A stretch of 64,000 nt of DNA. Origin: Scolanthus callimorphus (lineage: Eukaryota > Cnidaria > Anthozoa > Actiniaria > Edwardsiidae). The position numbers and the translations under genes were made by a program. The stretch's first letter is position 1. Each line of letters starts with the position of its first letter. Below are positions 55,303 to 64,000 of the stretch, piece after piece. The stretch spans positions 32,067,577-32,131,576 of the forward strand of contig CM066913.1 in NCBI GenBank assembly GCA_033964015.1, in the 5' to 3' direction. The notes under the pieces were generated by a model. The model worked only from the letters and a program-made list of their open reading frames with translations, was not told where the DNA came from and searched no databases.

Positions 55303-55998
55303 TTGCGTAAAGACATTTGCGGTGATCAGCGGTATTCGATCATGGCGGCCATGTTTTCTATCAGCCCTGCGTTCTTACTTCTTGTGGCGGCTACAATCCT
55401 GACTGGGCGGTCCAAATACTGCAGATACAATGCTAAGGGGTTCGACTTTGGTCTAAGCACAATCGTTTCTGAAAGCGAGCCTTCACAACTCGGCCTCGAA
55501 TCACTCTATCGTTCGTGTCTGAGGCAGCCATCTTGGAAATCGACCATCTTGAATAGAGATCAGGCTTCAAGTCTCAACCTACTGTCTCTGCTATTACTGA
55601 CTGGAAATGTGGAACTTAACCCGGGACCAAATATCAAATACCCATGTGGTTGCTGTTCAAAGGCAGTAAAATCGAATCAGAAGGGTATACAGTGCGACTT
55701 GTGTGATATTTGGTTTCATACTCGATGCATCGCTATGAGCTCAGAAACCTACGAGGGTCTGGCAAACGCATCAACTGTTTGGATCTGCACAAGCTGTGGA
55801 ATGCCAAACTTTGCTAGCTCTCTCTTCGGCTCAACAGATACTAGCTTGAGACTCAACAACAGTTTCCACAATTTAAGCAACAGCAGTATCCCGCATCCCG
55901 ATGTCTCCGGATTTCTCTTACCAACTGATGCATCCTCGCCTATCGCTACCCCTGCTGGTGTCGACTACCGAGAAATGATAACTCGCTCTCCATCTTAA
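55303..55998 (+). CDS. LINE ORF1: hydrophobic leader, 2A-like motif and PHD finger
   Basis: 231 codons from 55303; a better-context ATG is at 55342 (gatcATGG), giving MAAMFSISPAFLLLVAATIL. A helical stretch NLLSLLLLTGNVELNPGP ends in the V-E-x-N-P-G-P signature of 2A-like peptides, in which the ribosome skips the Gly-Pro bond (G108-P109 counted from 55303). This is followed by a Cys4-His-Cys3 PHD-type finger (C115 to C166; CDLCDIWFHTRC) and a Ser/Asn-rich tail. 2A-like sequences and PHD-type fingers are known from CR1-like elements of marine invertebrates. The frame ends where the endonuclease begins in the -1 frame. Confidence 0.85.
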   Translation: MRKDICGDQRYSIMAAMFSISPAFLLLVAATILTGRSKYCRYNAKGFDFGLSTIVSESEPSQLGLESLYRSCLRQPSWKSTILNRDQASSLNLLSLLLLTGNVELNPGPNIKYPCGCCSKAVKSNQKGIQCDLCDIWFHTRCIAMSSETYEGLANASTVWICTSCGMPNFASSLFGSTDTSLRLNNSFHNLSNSSIPHPDVSGFLLPTDASSPIATPAGVDYREMITRSPS

Positions 55999-58811
55999 AT
56001 GTCAACTGTCAGAGCCTCCCAGCAAAGCGTGAGACTTTCCACCAACTTGTTAACCAACATAATCCGGACATTGTTATTGGCACTGAATCATGGCTTAGCA
56101 ATCACCATAGTAACAACGAGTGTTTCCCTACCGACACCTATGAAGTGGAACGAAAAGACAGGTCTGGAGATCAACATGGTGGCGTGTTCATAGCAGCCAG
56201 AAAGGACCTTGTATTGACTAGGGAGCCTGAGCTAGAAACAAATTGTGAACTGCTTTGGTGCAAACTTCAAGTCAAGGGTCGCAAAACTATCCACATAGGA
56301 TCCTACTATAGGCCACATGTCGACGATCAGCAGAGCCTGCTAGAACTCGATACATCTCTCAAAAGAATAAATCCTGGTCACGAGATCTTCCTTGGGGGCG
56401 ACTTTAACTTCCCTGGATGGGAATGGCGCACAAAGTCCCTGAAAAGCAACTGTCCCCATCCTACACTGCATTATCAATTTGGGGAAATACTGGATGACAC
56501 CGGTCTTACTCAACTGATCGAAGAACCTACGAGAGGCCCAAATACCCTTGACCTTATGGTAACCAATGTTCCCTCAAAGGTCCGCCAAGCCAAGGTGGTT
56601 ACTGGTATTTCTGACCACGAGTGTCCTCTTGTCGAGCTGGACCTCCAACCCATGCGATACACGCAGAAAAGACGGGACATCCCCTTATACAGAAAAGCTC
56701 GGTGGGATAGTTTTGAAGAAGATCTGAAAACCACCCTTGAGAAAATAGAATGCAATAAGGCCTCTATGCCAGTGAATGAACTTTGGCTTATGTTCAGAAA
56801 AGCAATCAATGATGGTGTCAAAAAGCATGTCCCTCATAAAACGTGTAAGGGGAAAAACAATCTTCCATGGGTTACACCCAGTATTAAGAGGTTAATCAAG
56901 CAACGCGACCGTGCCAATAGAAAACGCAAGGAAGCCAGAGCCTCGAGCAATCAACCCACTGTACATAAATTAGATAAGAAGATCAAGGAGCTCAAGGCTA
57001 AAATCCAGAGGGATTCCCGGTCCGCATACTGGCAACACATAGAGTCCATTGTCGCACCGCTGGAGGAAGATCGAAATGAGTATTGCGGAATGAAACGTTT
57101 CTGGTCGTTCATCAAACACCAAAGAAAGGACAGTGTAGGCATAGCTTCGCTCAAGAAAGACAACACCACATTCTCTCACCCCAAGGATAAGGCCAACCTG
57201 CTGAATGACCAATTTCACTCAGTCTTTACCCATGACGCGCAAAATGCTGCCGATCAGCGGTTACCGATGTCGCCTTATCCAGATATGGAAAACATCAGAA
57301 TCACACGGAATGGTGTGCTGAAGCTCATAAAAGGCCTAAAAGCTCACAAAGCACCTGGACCTGATGATATTGCGCCCTTAGTCCTGAAAACCCTTCAGGA
57401 ACCTGTCGCCTCAATTCTGACCATTATATTCCAAAAGTCCTACGAAAGTGGTGAGATTCCTGAGGACTGGAAAAATGCAAACGTTGTCCCCGTGTTCAAG
57501 AAGGGTGCTAAGTCCGATCCGGCGAATTATAGACCCATTTCGCTTACCTGTATCAGCTGTAAATTGCTCGAGCACATCATCGCTAGTTCCGTCATGCAGC
57601 ACGCTAATACTCACGGAATCTTGTATCGTTTCCAGCATGGTTTTCGCGACTTGAGATCATGTGTGACACAGCTGCTGGGGTTCGTAAACGACCTTGTCAA
57701 CTCCATGCACGACGGGACCCAAACAGATGTAGTCATCCTGGACTTTAGTAAAGCGTTTGACAAAGTCAGTCACAGCCATCTCAAAGACAAACTCCGGTAC
57801 TACGGAGTCACTGGTAAAACGAACCAATGGATAAAATCTTTCCTCACTGGCCGCTCGCAGCAAGTTGTCCTAGAATCGGAATCGTCTCAGACGATCAACG
57901 CGCTCTCTGGAGTCCCCCAGGGTTCCGTGTTAGGACCAAGCCTATTTTTATTCTACATCAATGACCTGCCGGACTCACTAGTCTCGAGTGCCAGGCTCTT
58001 TGCGGACGACACTATCGTCTATATGACTATCCAAGGAGACGGGGACTGCGAGGCCCTACAGCATGACCTCGACAAGCTGGCCCTCTGGGGAGCGCGCTGG
58101 AAAATGGAGTTTCACCCAAAAAAATGCGAGGTGCTTAGGGTCACCCGCAAGAGGAGCACCATCATTCACAACTACACCATGAATGGCACAACACTACAGA
58201 CAGCCGACTCCGCAAAGTACTTGGGAGTGACCCTATCAGCGAACCTCAGCTGGAACCAGCATGTTAACAATGTCACAAACAAGGCCAACAGCACACTAGG
58301 CTTCCTTAGAAGAAATCTGAGAATATCAACACCTACTCTCAAAACAATGGCCTACACTGCACTCGTTCGTCCCTCACTCGAATACGCCTCATCTGTCTGG
58401 GACCCCTATACCAAGTGTAACATCAACCGCATCGAGTCGGTACAACGTAGGGGGGCAAGATTCGTACTTAATCGATACGGCCGTACGGACAGTGTCTCTG
58501 AAATGATTGACCAGCTGGGATGGCCCTCTCTGGAAACAAGAAGGCTTGCCGACCGACTGATAATTATGTACAAGATACAAAATGGCCTGGTGGATCTAGG
58601 AAATAACATCGTCCAGCCCCTTCCTCGCAAGTCACGCCACTTTAACTGTCTGGCACTTCTCATTCCACCTTCACGCACGGACTATCATAAATATTCATTC
58701 GTCCCCAGGACAACGCGTGACTGGAACTTTCTGCCGGACACAGTGGTGATGGCCCCCAGCCTTGATGCCTTTAAGGGGCGGCTCTGGGCCCACCTCCCCA
58801 CCACCGACTGA
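55929..58811 (+). CDS. LINE ORF2: APE endonuclease and reverse transcriptase
   Basis: The frame is open from 55929, but the first ATG is 56145, inside the endonuclease domain. Endonuclease motifs begin at 55998 (NVNCQSLP), then GTESWLS, SYYRP, GGDFNFPGWEW and SDHECPLV. RT motifs are VVPVFKKGAKSDPANYRP, HGFRDLRSCVTQLL, VVILDFSKAFDKVSH, SGVPQGSVLGPSLF, FADDTIVYM (intact catalytic Asp pair) and YLGVTLSANLSW. The C-terminal domain has RPSLEYASSVWDP and RIESVQRRGARFV. No internal stop. It overlaps ORF1 by about 70 nt in the -1 frame, so translation needs frameshifting or reinitiation, or this copy has an indel. Confidence 0.9.
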   Translation, partial: CILAYRYPCWCRLPRNDNSLSILNVNCQSLPAKRETFHQLVNQHNPDIVIGTESWLSNHHSNNECFPTDTYEVERKDRSGDQHGGVFIAARKDLVLTREPELETNCELLWCKLQVKGRKTIHIGSYYRPHVDDQQSLLELDTSLKRINPGHEIFLGGDFNFPGWEWRTKSLKSNCPHPTLHYQFGEILDDTGLTQLIEEPTRGPNTLDLMVTNVPSKVRQAKVVTGISDHECPLVELDLQPMRYTQKRRDIPLYRKARWDSFEEDLKTTLEKIECNKASMPVNELWLMFRKAINDGVKKHVPHKTCKGKNNLPWVTPSIKRLIKQRDRANRKRKEARASSNQPTVHKLDKKIKELKAKIQRDSRSAYWQHIESIVAPLEEDRNEYCGMKRFWSFIKHQRKDSVGIASLKKDNTTFSHPKDKANLLNDQFHSVFTHDAQNAADQRLPMSPYPDMENIRITRNGVLKLIKGLKAHKAPGPDDIAPLVLKTLQEPVASILTIIFQKSYESGEIPEDWKNANVVPVFKKGAKSDPANYRPISLTCISCKLLEHIIASSVMQHANTHGILYRFQHGFRDLRSCVTQLLGFVNDLVNSMHDGTQTDVVILDFSKAFDKVSHSHLKDKLRYYGVTGKTNQWIKSFLTGRSQQVVLESESSQTINALSGVPQGSVLGPSLFLFYINDLPDSLVSSARLFADDTIVYMTIQGDGDCEALQHDLDKLALWGARWKMEFHPKKCEVLRVTRKRSTIIHNYTMNGTTLQTADSAKYLGVTLSANLSWNQHVNNVTNKANSTLGFLRRNLRISTPTLKTMAYTALVRPSLEYASSVWDPYTKCNINRIESVQRRGARFVLNRYGRTDSVSEMIDQLGWPSLETRRLADRLIIMYKIQNGLVDLGNNIVQPLPRKSRHFNCLALLIPPSRTDYHKYSFVPRTTRDWNFLPDTVVMAPSLDAFKGRLWAHLPTTD

Positions 58812-58934
58812 CCGATAGTACCTTTGTTTTAATCTGCACCTGCACTCGCGTCGAATTTTAATTTTTCACACCAGCACAGCACAGCACACGCCCACAAGAA
58901 TCTTCCGCACAGAAGGAGGTGGGCTCACAAGGAA

Positions 58935-58953
58935 GAAGAAGAAGAAGAAGACA
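58935..58953 (+). repeat. (GAA)n 3' tail of the LINE
   Basis: aaggaagaagaagaagaaga immediately downstream of the 3' UTR; a microsatellite tail in place of poly(A) is usual for CR1/L2-type elements. Confidence 0.85.
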
Positions 58954-59524
58954 TTTATTGAGAGCTTCCTGTGTTTATTTGCCTTTAGCATAGCCATGAT
59001 GATTTGATTCAATTTCCCCACAGCTTTTGACCTATTTTAGGTAATTTTAGCGGCATAGGAAACTACTGAATTCCCTGAATAATTTCAAACCGAGGGAGAG
59101 ATTTGAGAGGGAACCAAGCAGCTTTCGGCGAAACGGAAGGTTGGCTCTAATACAATATCGAGTGATGGCTTTCAGGTATGATACCATGGGCCCCTTAAAA
59201 GGGCCTTAGAGAAAGTTACAGACGCATGAGTGAGAATAATCGTTAACTTAATAGACAAGTCTTCAGGTAAGATTACAGTACTTCCTACTAGTAACTCGTA
59301 CCTTTCTCCTTCACATTTAATTTTATCAATTAATGTCAATGAAGATGCTAGTGGGCTGTTGACAATGCAATGGGTGGAGAGTGGCAACATTAAAATTGTA
59401 AAGTAGTGGTGATTTTGGCCTAACTTGAAAACTAAAATGTTAGTGGGCCCTGTGGGTAGGCCTGAGCAACTTGCAGTGAAGAAGACATAGAGGATATTAC
59501 ATGGCCGCGCGGATATACGAATTT
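58954..59524. other. Intergenic DNA, no gene recognised
   Basis: Only one minus-strand frame (59172-59531) of moderate length, with no recognisable domain. A short palindrome gggccccttaaaagggcc lies at 59189-59206. Confidence 0.4.
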
Positions 59525-59708
59525 TAGTCAAATCACACTAGTGGTCTATTGTCAATGGTGCGTTCTGATTGGTTGAGCTACTACTAGGCTATAAGTTATA
59601 GCCTACTAGTAGCGAAAAGTGTCGGATTTGAAAGCCAGAAAATGGCAAATGACCAGAACAAAAAACGTTTTTAGCTATACAAATTGACCTACTAGTGTGA
59701 TTTGACTA
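59525..59708. mobile_element. 184-bp MITE with tagtcaaatcacactagtgg ends
   Basis: Left tagtcaaatcacactagtgg; right cctactagtgtgatttgacta, its inverse. The interior contains ctactagg / cctactagtag palindromes. Confidence 0.85.
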
Positions 59709-59755
59709 AAACAATTATTCCTCTCGCCCTCATGGCCTCTAAGTCAATAGCCCAT

Positions 59756-59786
<31 letters not shown>

Positions 59787-59787
59787 G

Positions 59788-59818
<31 letters not shown>

Positions 59819-59819
59819 T
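59709..59819. repeat. Hairpin adjoining the MITE
   Basis: acaattattcctctcg and cgaggaataattgt at the ends, with caatagcccattcgg / gggctattgact and a ccttcgg centre. It is an imperfect inverted repeat of about 110 bp and may be part of a larger fold-back element. Confidence 0.75.
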
Positions 59820-59958
59820 TATCTTCGAGTGTTGAAAATTTATTTTTGTTGTTAAATTTTTAACACGAGAAGATAAAATTCGTATCTCCAAACGGTCATG
59901 TAATGTTCTGTTTATTATACAAACATCAATGAAATACCAAATTCAAATTTTATTTGAG

Positions 59959-60549
59959 TTATGCACCAGTCAATTGACAACCCCGCACCCCCCCATTCGC
60001 GCATTAGCGGGGCATTCACCTTTTGGGCAAGTGAAAGGCAGTGCGCGCCTCGGTTTGCGGGGACAATCTGAGAGGTGAATGCACCGTCCCCAGAGTAACA
60101 ATTAAGAGTGAATGCGCTCCTTGCTCAACAAATTTTTACTCACTGAAAAGAGTCACGTCAATGGTGCCCAGTTTTCAATGCAGCCGCAGCCGATCGCAAA
60201 GCGCAATAAAACCATATTTTTCTACTTGCATGTACTTTGGCTAGTGTAGATTAAATTCAATATGTGTAATTCAAGTAACAAAAATCTGTATTTATCGTGT
60301 CTTTTGTGAAGTAAGGGGCTGTTCATATGGAGATGAGACAGCCCGGAAAGCGGGCTGGTTTCTGTTGTGTTGTGTCCCGGGGAAGAGAGTGACTCCCCGC
60401 TCGATGTACTGTGTGGAAGTCATGAAAGAAAGCGCATCTCCCGACCAACGGGGCAGTAATGTAGTGTGAATTCTGTACGAAAGCCCCGCTTGTACCCCGC
60501 TAATGCGCGAATGGGGGGGTGCGGGGCTGTCAATTGACTGGTGCATTAA
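59959..60549. mobile_element. 591-bp non-autonomous TIR element
   Basis: Left ttatgcaccagtcaattgac then aaccccgcaccccccca and cgcgcattagcgggg; the right end is the inverse, ending cagtcaattgac tggtgcattaa. TIRs are about 55 bp. The interior shows gtgaatgc words repeated and no transposase. Confidence 0.85.
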
Positions 60550-61823
60550 GCTTAAATATTGAGCATTCAGCAAAGACGAGTGTGATATTTTCACATGTGA
60601 AAATAACATGATATTTTCACGTGTGAAGATATCAAGTTTTCGTGTGGGAGAACACCTGGTATTTCATTGGTGTTTATATAATAAATACAATTAGTTATAG
60701 TCTCCAGGGGCAGTGGCTATGCAGCCTATAGGCCTGCAGGCACTGGACTGCAAATTGTGGGTGTGACTTTGGTACAAGTACTGTACTACATTCATGAGCT
60801 GTTCTGTAGATTTGCAAAATCCTGCGTATGCCCGAGGCAGACTGCAACTTTTAAAAATCCTGTGTACGCCCCTGTGGGGCATATCGATAAATTTCCTAAG
60901 GGAAGGGCACATCTGTTTAAGTGGGAGAGAGGGTATTTTTAATGTCCTCCAAAGAGGAAGAAGAGCACCACATCCATGGGACAGGTGGTTGATGGCATTT
61001 TCTTGGGGAAATGTCTTACATGGGTCACTGGTCTGTGTTCTCCTTGTATTTCCTTATTGTTTGTATTATAAGTGTTTTTGTTTCCTTTGTTTAAAAAGTA
61101 GTCCAATAAATCTGGTAAAATTAATAGAATAAAAATTTTTGTCTAAATAAATACAAGCATTTATTAACCTCCATTAGTTTCAGTTAAATATGAGAATCAA
61201 ACCTCCAGTTAAGTTGGAAAACTCCAAGCAGAAAGTTGCCCCTGTGTTGAGGGTATGGTGGATTTTTCTACAATCGTATAAACACCCATAACAATGGAAA
61301 ATGGAATAACATATTCTTAGAATTTAGCAATTTCTAAAAACACCATTTGTCACTATTCTCTGTTCTTTATTGTCTTCCTGGAATTTATGTTTGCCAACCC
61401 TGTAATTTTGCAAGTTGGGATGGCTCACCATAAAATTATATGCCATGTCCATTACACCTGCTGTCATGCAAGTTACAAGTTGAAGGGCATGACATTAATT
61501 TTTTAGGAGGTAGTCACCCCAGGTAACTAAGTCTGAAAAGTGTCACCTGAACATCAATTTCAGTTGCCTGAACAACAGTAAGCATCTCAATAGCCTTGCA
61601 TTTGTTGTCTGCTGTAAATTACAAAATATGCCACAGCGTGGTTGCCTAGATAGGACAAAGTTAAAAATTTCTAGTCACCTGAGCCAAAAATCTAGTTGCA
61701 TTGGTGACCAGCTGGTTGCTGTTAGCTTGAGAGTGGGGGTTCTATATATTTGATATAATTCTAATAGATGGAAAATTAGTGATCATTGCAGTTGAAAAGC
61801 AATCTAAGTGATGCTATAATTAA
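60550..61823. other. Intergenic DNA with small repeats
   Basis: gatattttcac(a/g)tgtgaa occurs twice in tandem near 60585-60630. The phrase cctg(c/t)gta(t/c)gccc recurs near 60821 and 60860. No gene. Confidence 0.4.
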
Positions 61824-61918
61824 GAAGACCTGAAGAAAAAAAGAGGTTCAGGCTTCCAAAGGGAATCAACCCATGGCCTCCATGATATTTGTGATTCTCT
61901 GCCAACTGAGCTAGAGGC
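61824..61918 (-). repeat. tRNA-derived SINE fragment
   Basis: On the minus strand it reads gcctctagctcagttggcag (A-box-like tagctcagttggcagag) then, about 40 nt on, the B-box-like gggttgattccc. It continues into tttggaagcctgaacctc then a T-run. A and B boxes at tRNA spacing, but a tRNA cloverleaf does not close well and the sequence goes on past the tRNA part. This is a SINE head, not a functional tRNA gene. Confidence 0.65.
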
Positions 61919-62630
61919 AAAAACTGTCAGGAAAGGTCAAATTTTGTGTTCAGAACCCCTGAAGGGTCAATATAATTTCAAGTGTTAAGTAAGAATTTTG
62001 TTTCAAATATGGGCAATTTCATTGACTTTTAGACGTAAAAAGTGACATGACTATGCTAGAAAATGTTTTATGAGGATTTTTGTCACTTTAGAAACGTGTG
62101 GAATAATACACAGGTATGATTTTAAATAAATTGTATATGGGAACCTAGCATAAAAAAGGTGATTCTCCTTCCTTTGTTTTTCTTTATTCTGATTGGTCTG
62201 GAGACCTTTGCTCACCAAACTTTCACCAGCAAGGAGAAAATCTACAATTTATTGTTTCACCTTTATTATTTTACTAATCATGATTAGTGCTATATCATTT
62301 TCTCTTGGTGCTAAAAAGATAGGACAAATTCTATGTGGGGAACCCTCAATGCTGTAGACCAATGGAATTTGCTTATCCTTCTTGCATGAATGATTACTTA
62401 ATAATTCATTCTATCATTATTGCACTGATATCCAAATGAAAGTGGAATAACTTCTTGCTGTTGTTTCAAACAAAGCTTAAACAGTGCAATTTAAGGGTTT
62501 AGGTACCATTCTGTAGAATGGGGAAAGATATCAGGTGGCTATAACAATGAAAAAACAATTAAAAATGCATTTTTAGCTTCCATCAAAAGTTTGTTTGTTT
62601 TCCATAGTTTTTTATGATACAAAATGTTCT
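61919..62630. other. Intergenic DNA, no gene recognised
   Basis: AT-rich sequence between the SINE and the satellite array. No exon, RNA gene or clear repeat is identified. Confidence 0.4.
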
Positions 62631-62631
62631 T

Positions 62632-64000
62632 GTAACCCAAATGTACGTTTGTGATTGTGTGCAGTGTGCGTGCTCTTTTCAAACTGATAGTTGGGATGTG
62701 ACAGCACTTACAAAATGCTCTTGTAGCCCGCGTGTAGGTTTGTGATTGCGCGTAGTGTGTGCTCTTTGCAAACTGATAGTTGGGATGTGACAACACTTAC
62801 AAACTGCTCTTGTAGCCCGCGTGTAGGTTTGTGATTGCATTCAATGTGTGCTCTTTGCAAACTGATAGTTGGGATGTGACAGCACTTACAAAATGCTCTT
62901 GTAGCCCGCGTGTAGGTTTGTCATTGCGCGCAGTGTGTGCTCTTTGCAAACTGATAGTTGGGATGTGACAGCACTTACCAAATGCTCTTGTAGCCCGCGT
63001 GTAGGTTTGTGATTGCATGCGTGCTCTTTGCAAACTGATAGTTGGGATGTGACAGCACTTACCAAATGCTCTTGTAGCCCGCGTGTAGGTTTGTCATTGC
63101 ATGCGTGCTCTTTGCAAACTGATAGTTGGGATGTGACAGCACTAACAAAATGCTCTTGTAGCCCGCGTGTACGTTTGTCATTGTGCGCAGTGTGTGCTCT
63201 TTGCAAACTGATAGTTGGGATGTGACAGCACTTACCAAATGCTCTTGTAGCCCGCGTGTAGGTTTGTGATTGCATGCGTGCTCTTTGCAAACTGATAGTT
63301 GGGATGTGACAGCACTTACCAAATGCTCTTGTAGCCCGCGTGTAGGTTTGTCATTGCATGCGTGCTCTTTGCAAACTGATAGTTGGGATGTGACAGCACT
63401 TACCAAATGCTCTTGTAGCCCGCGTGTAGGTTTGTGATTGCATGCGTGCTCTTTGCAAACTGATAGTTGGGATGTGACAGCACTTACAAAATGCTCTTGT
63501 AGCCCGCGTGTAGGTTTGTCATTGCGCGCAGTGTGTGCTCTTTGCAAACTGATAGTTGGGATGTGACAGCACTTACCAAATGCTCTTGTAGCCCGCGTGT
63601 AGGTTTGTGATTGCATGCGTGCTCTTTGCAAACTGATAGTTGGGATGTGACAGCACTTACCAAATGCTCTTGTAGCCCGCGTGTAGGTTTGTCATTGCAT
63701 GCGTGCTCTTTGCAAACTGATAGTTGGGATGTGACAGCACTTACCAAATGCTCTTGTAGCCCGCGTGTAGGTTTGTGATTGCATGCGTGCTCTTTGCAAA
63801 CTGATAGTTGGGATGTGACAGCACTTACAAAATGCTCTTGTAGCCCGCGTGTAGGTTTGTCATTGCGCGCAGTGTGTGCTCTTTGCAAACTGATAGTTGG
63901 GATGTGACAGCACTTACCAAATGCTCTTGTAGCCCGCGTGTAGGTTTGTGATTGCATGCGTGCTCTTTGCAAACTGATAGTTGGGATGTGACAGCACTTA
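62632..64000. repeat. 84/89-bp satellite with a 341-bp four-unit higher-order repeat, continuing past the window
   Basis: The unit reads gtgctctttgcaaactgata, gttgggatgtgacagcactt, accaaatgctcttgtagccc, gcgtgtaggtttgt. Variants end in gattgcatgc, cattgcatgc or cattgcgcgcagtgt (5 bp longer). From about 63179 on, the order long, g, c, g repeats with a period of about 341 bp (long variant at 63179, 63521 and 63862). Units at the left end are more diverged. Long minus-strand open frames arise because 84 is a multiple of three; the 89-bp variant shifts frame every fourth unit, so coding is unlikely. Confidence 0.95.

Larger units (their letters stand above)
54893..58953 (+). mobile_element. Near full-length APE-type non-LTR retrotransposon (CR1/L2-like) with 2A-like peptide
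   Basis: Order: a 5' region from the duplication junction, a 2A-like plus PHD-finger ORF (55303-55998), an endonuclease-RT ORF (open 55929-58811), a short 3' UTR with cacgcccacaagaatcttcc, and a (GAA)n tail ending about 58952. The 5' boundary is inferred from where similarity to the CDC20 duplicate stops. No clear target-site duplication was found. Confidence 0.85.

Noticed and set aside
55999..56193. ATG at the ORF1 stop (taaatg) as the LINE ORF2 start
   Set aside because: It opens a different frame that ends after 64 codons; the endonuclease motifs are in the other frame.
61861..61918. Functional tRNA gene on the minus strand
   Set aside because: A- and B-box-like words are present, but acceptor and anticodon stems do not pair and the repeat continues into a SINE-like tail.
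62797..63972. Long minus-strand ORFs (up to 190 codons) as repeat proteins
   Set aside because: They are the 84-bp satellite read through; the 89-bp unit shifts frame every fourth unit and the same repeat appears in two frames.

Overview
The window looks like nuclear DNA of an anthozoan cnidarian, probably a stony coral or sea anemone. The basis is intron-containing animal genes with GT-AG splice sites, an NLR of HEPN-NACHT-LRR type (a class expanded in corals), an APE-type non-LTR retrotransposon with a 2A-like peptide and a PHD finger, a Penelope-like fragment, and a very high load of short inverted-repeat DNA elements. The species assignment is inference. Nothing here is operon-like or prokaryotic.

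Layout. 1-14.3 kb is gene-poor and repeat-rich: fold-back elements, a 2.35-kb TIR element holding a 70-bp minisatellite, an element with tcacg iterons, degenerate minisatellite DNA and two dead LINE fragments. 14.6-19.8 kb (+) holds a complete three-exon gene for a 1114-residue HEPN / 14-residue-repeat linker / NACHT / LRR protein. 20-27.6 kb is intergenic repeats. 27.9-41.4 kb (-) is a ten-exon ERMP1 (ER metallopeptidase, M28) gene whose introns carry an 82-bp array, a 106-bp array, a Penelope-like remnant and many MITEs; exon 1 carries an apparent one-base deletion. 44.2-46.1 kb (-) is a two-exon GPX7/8-type peroxidase gene. It is head to head, 294 bp between start codons, with a seven-exon CDC20 gene at 46.4-50.6 kb (+). 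The four middle CDC20 exons are duplicated at 52.4-54.9 kb with two lineage-specific transposon insertions. A nearly intact CR1/L2-like LINE (about 54.9-58.95 kb) abuts the right end of that duplication. 59-62.6 kb holds further MITEs and a tRNA-derived SINE, and 62.6-64 kb is a satellite with a four-unit higher-order repeat that runs off the window.

How the genes relate. ERMP1 and the GPX7-like protein are both predicted ER-lumen or ER-membrane housekeeping proteins; CDC20 is the mitotic APC/C activator; the NLR is a predicted innate immune sensor. I see no evidence that they form a pathway. The shared CCAAT-containing promoter of the peroxidase and CDC20 is the only regulatory coupling visible. 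Exon boundaries were placed by hand from splice sites, reading phase and remembered family similarity, so ends may be off by a few bases where stated.
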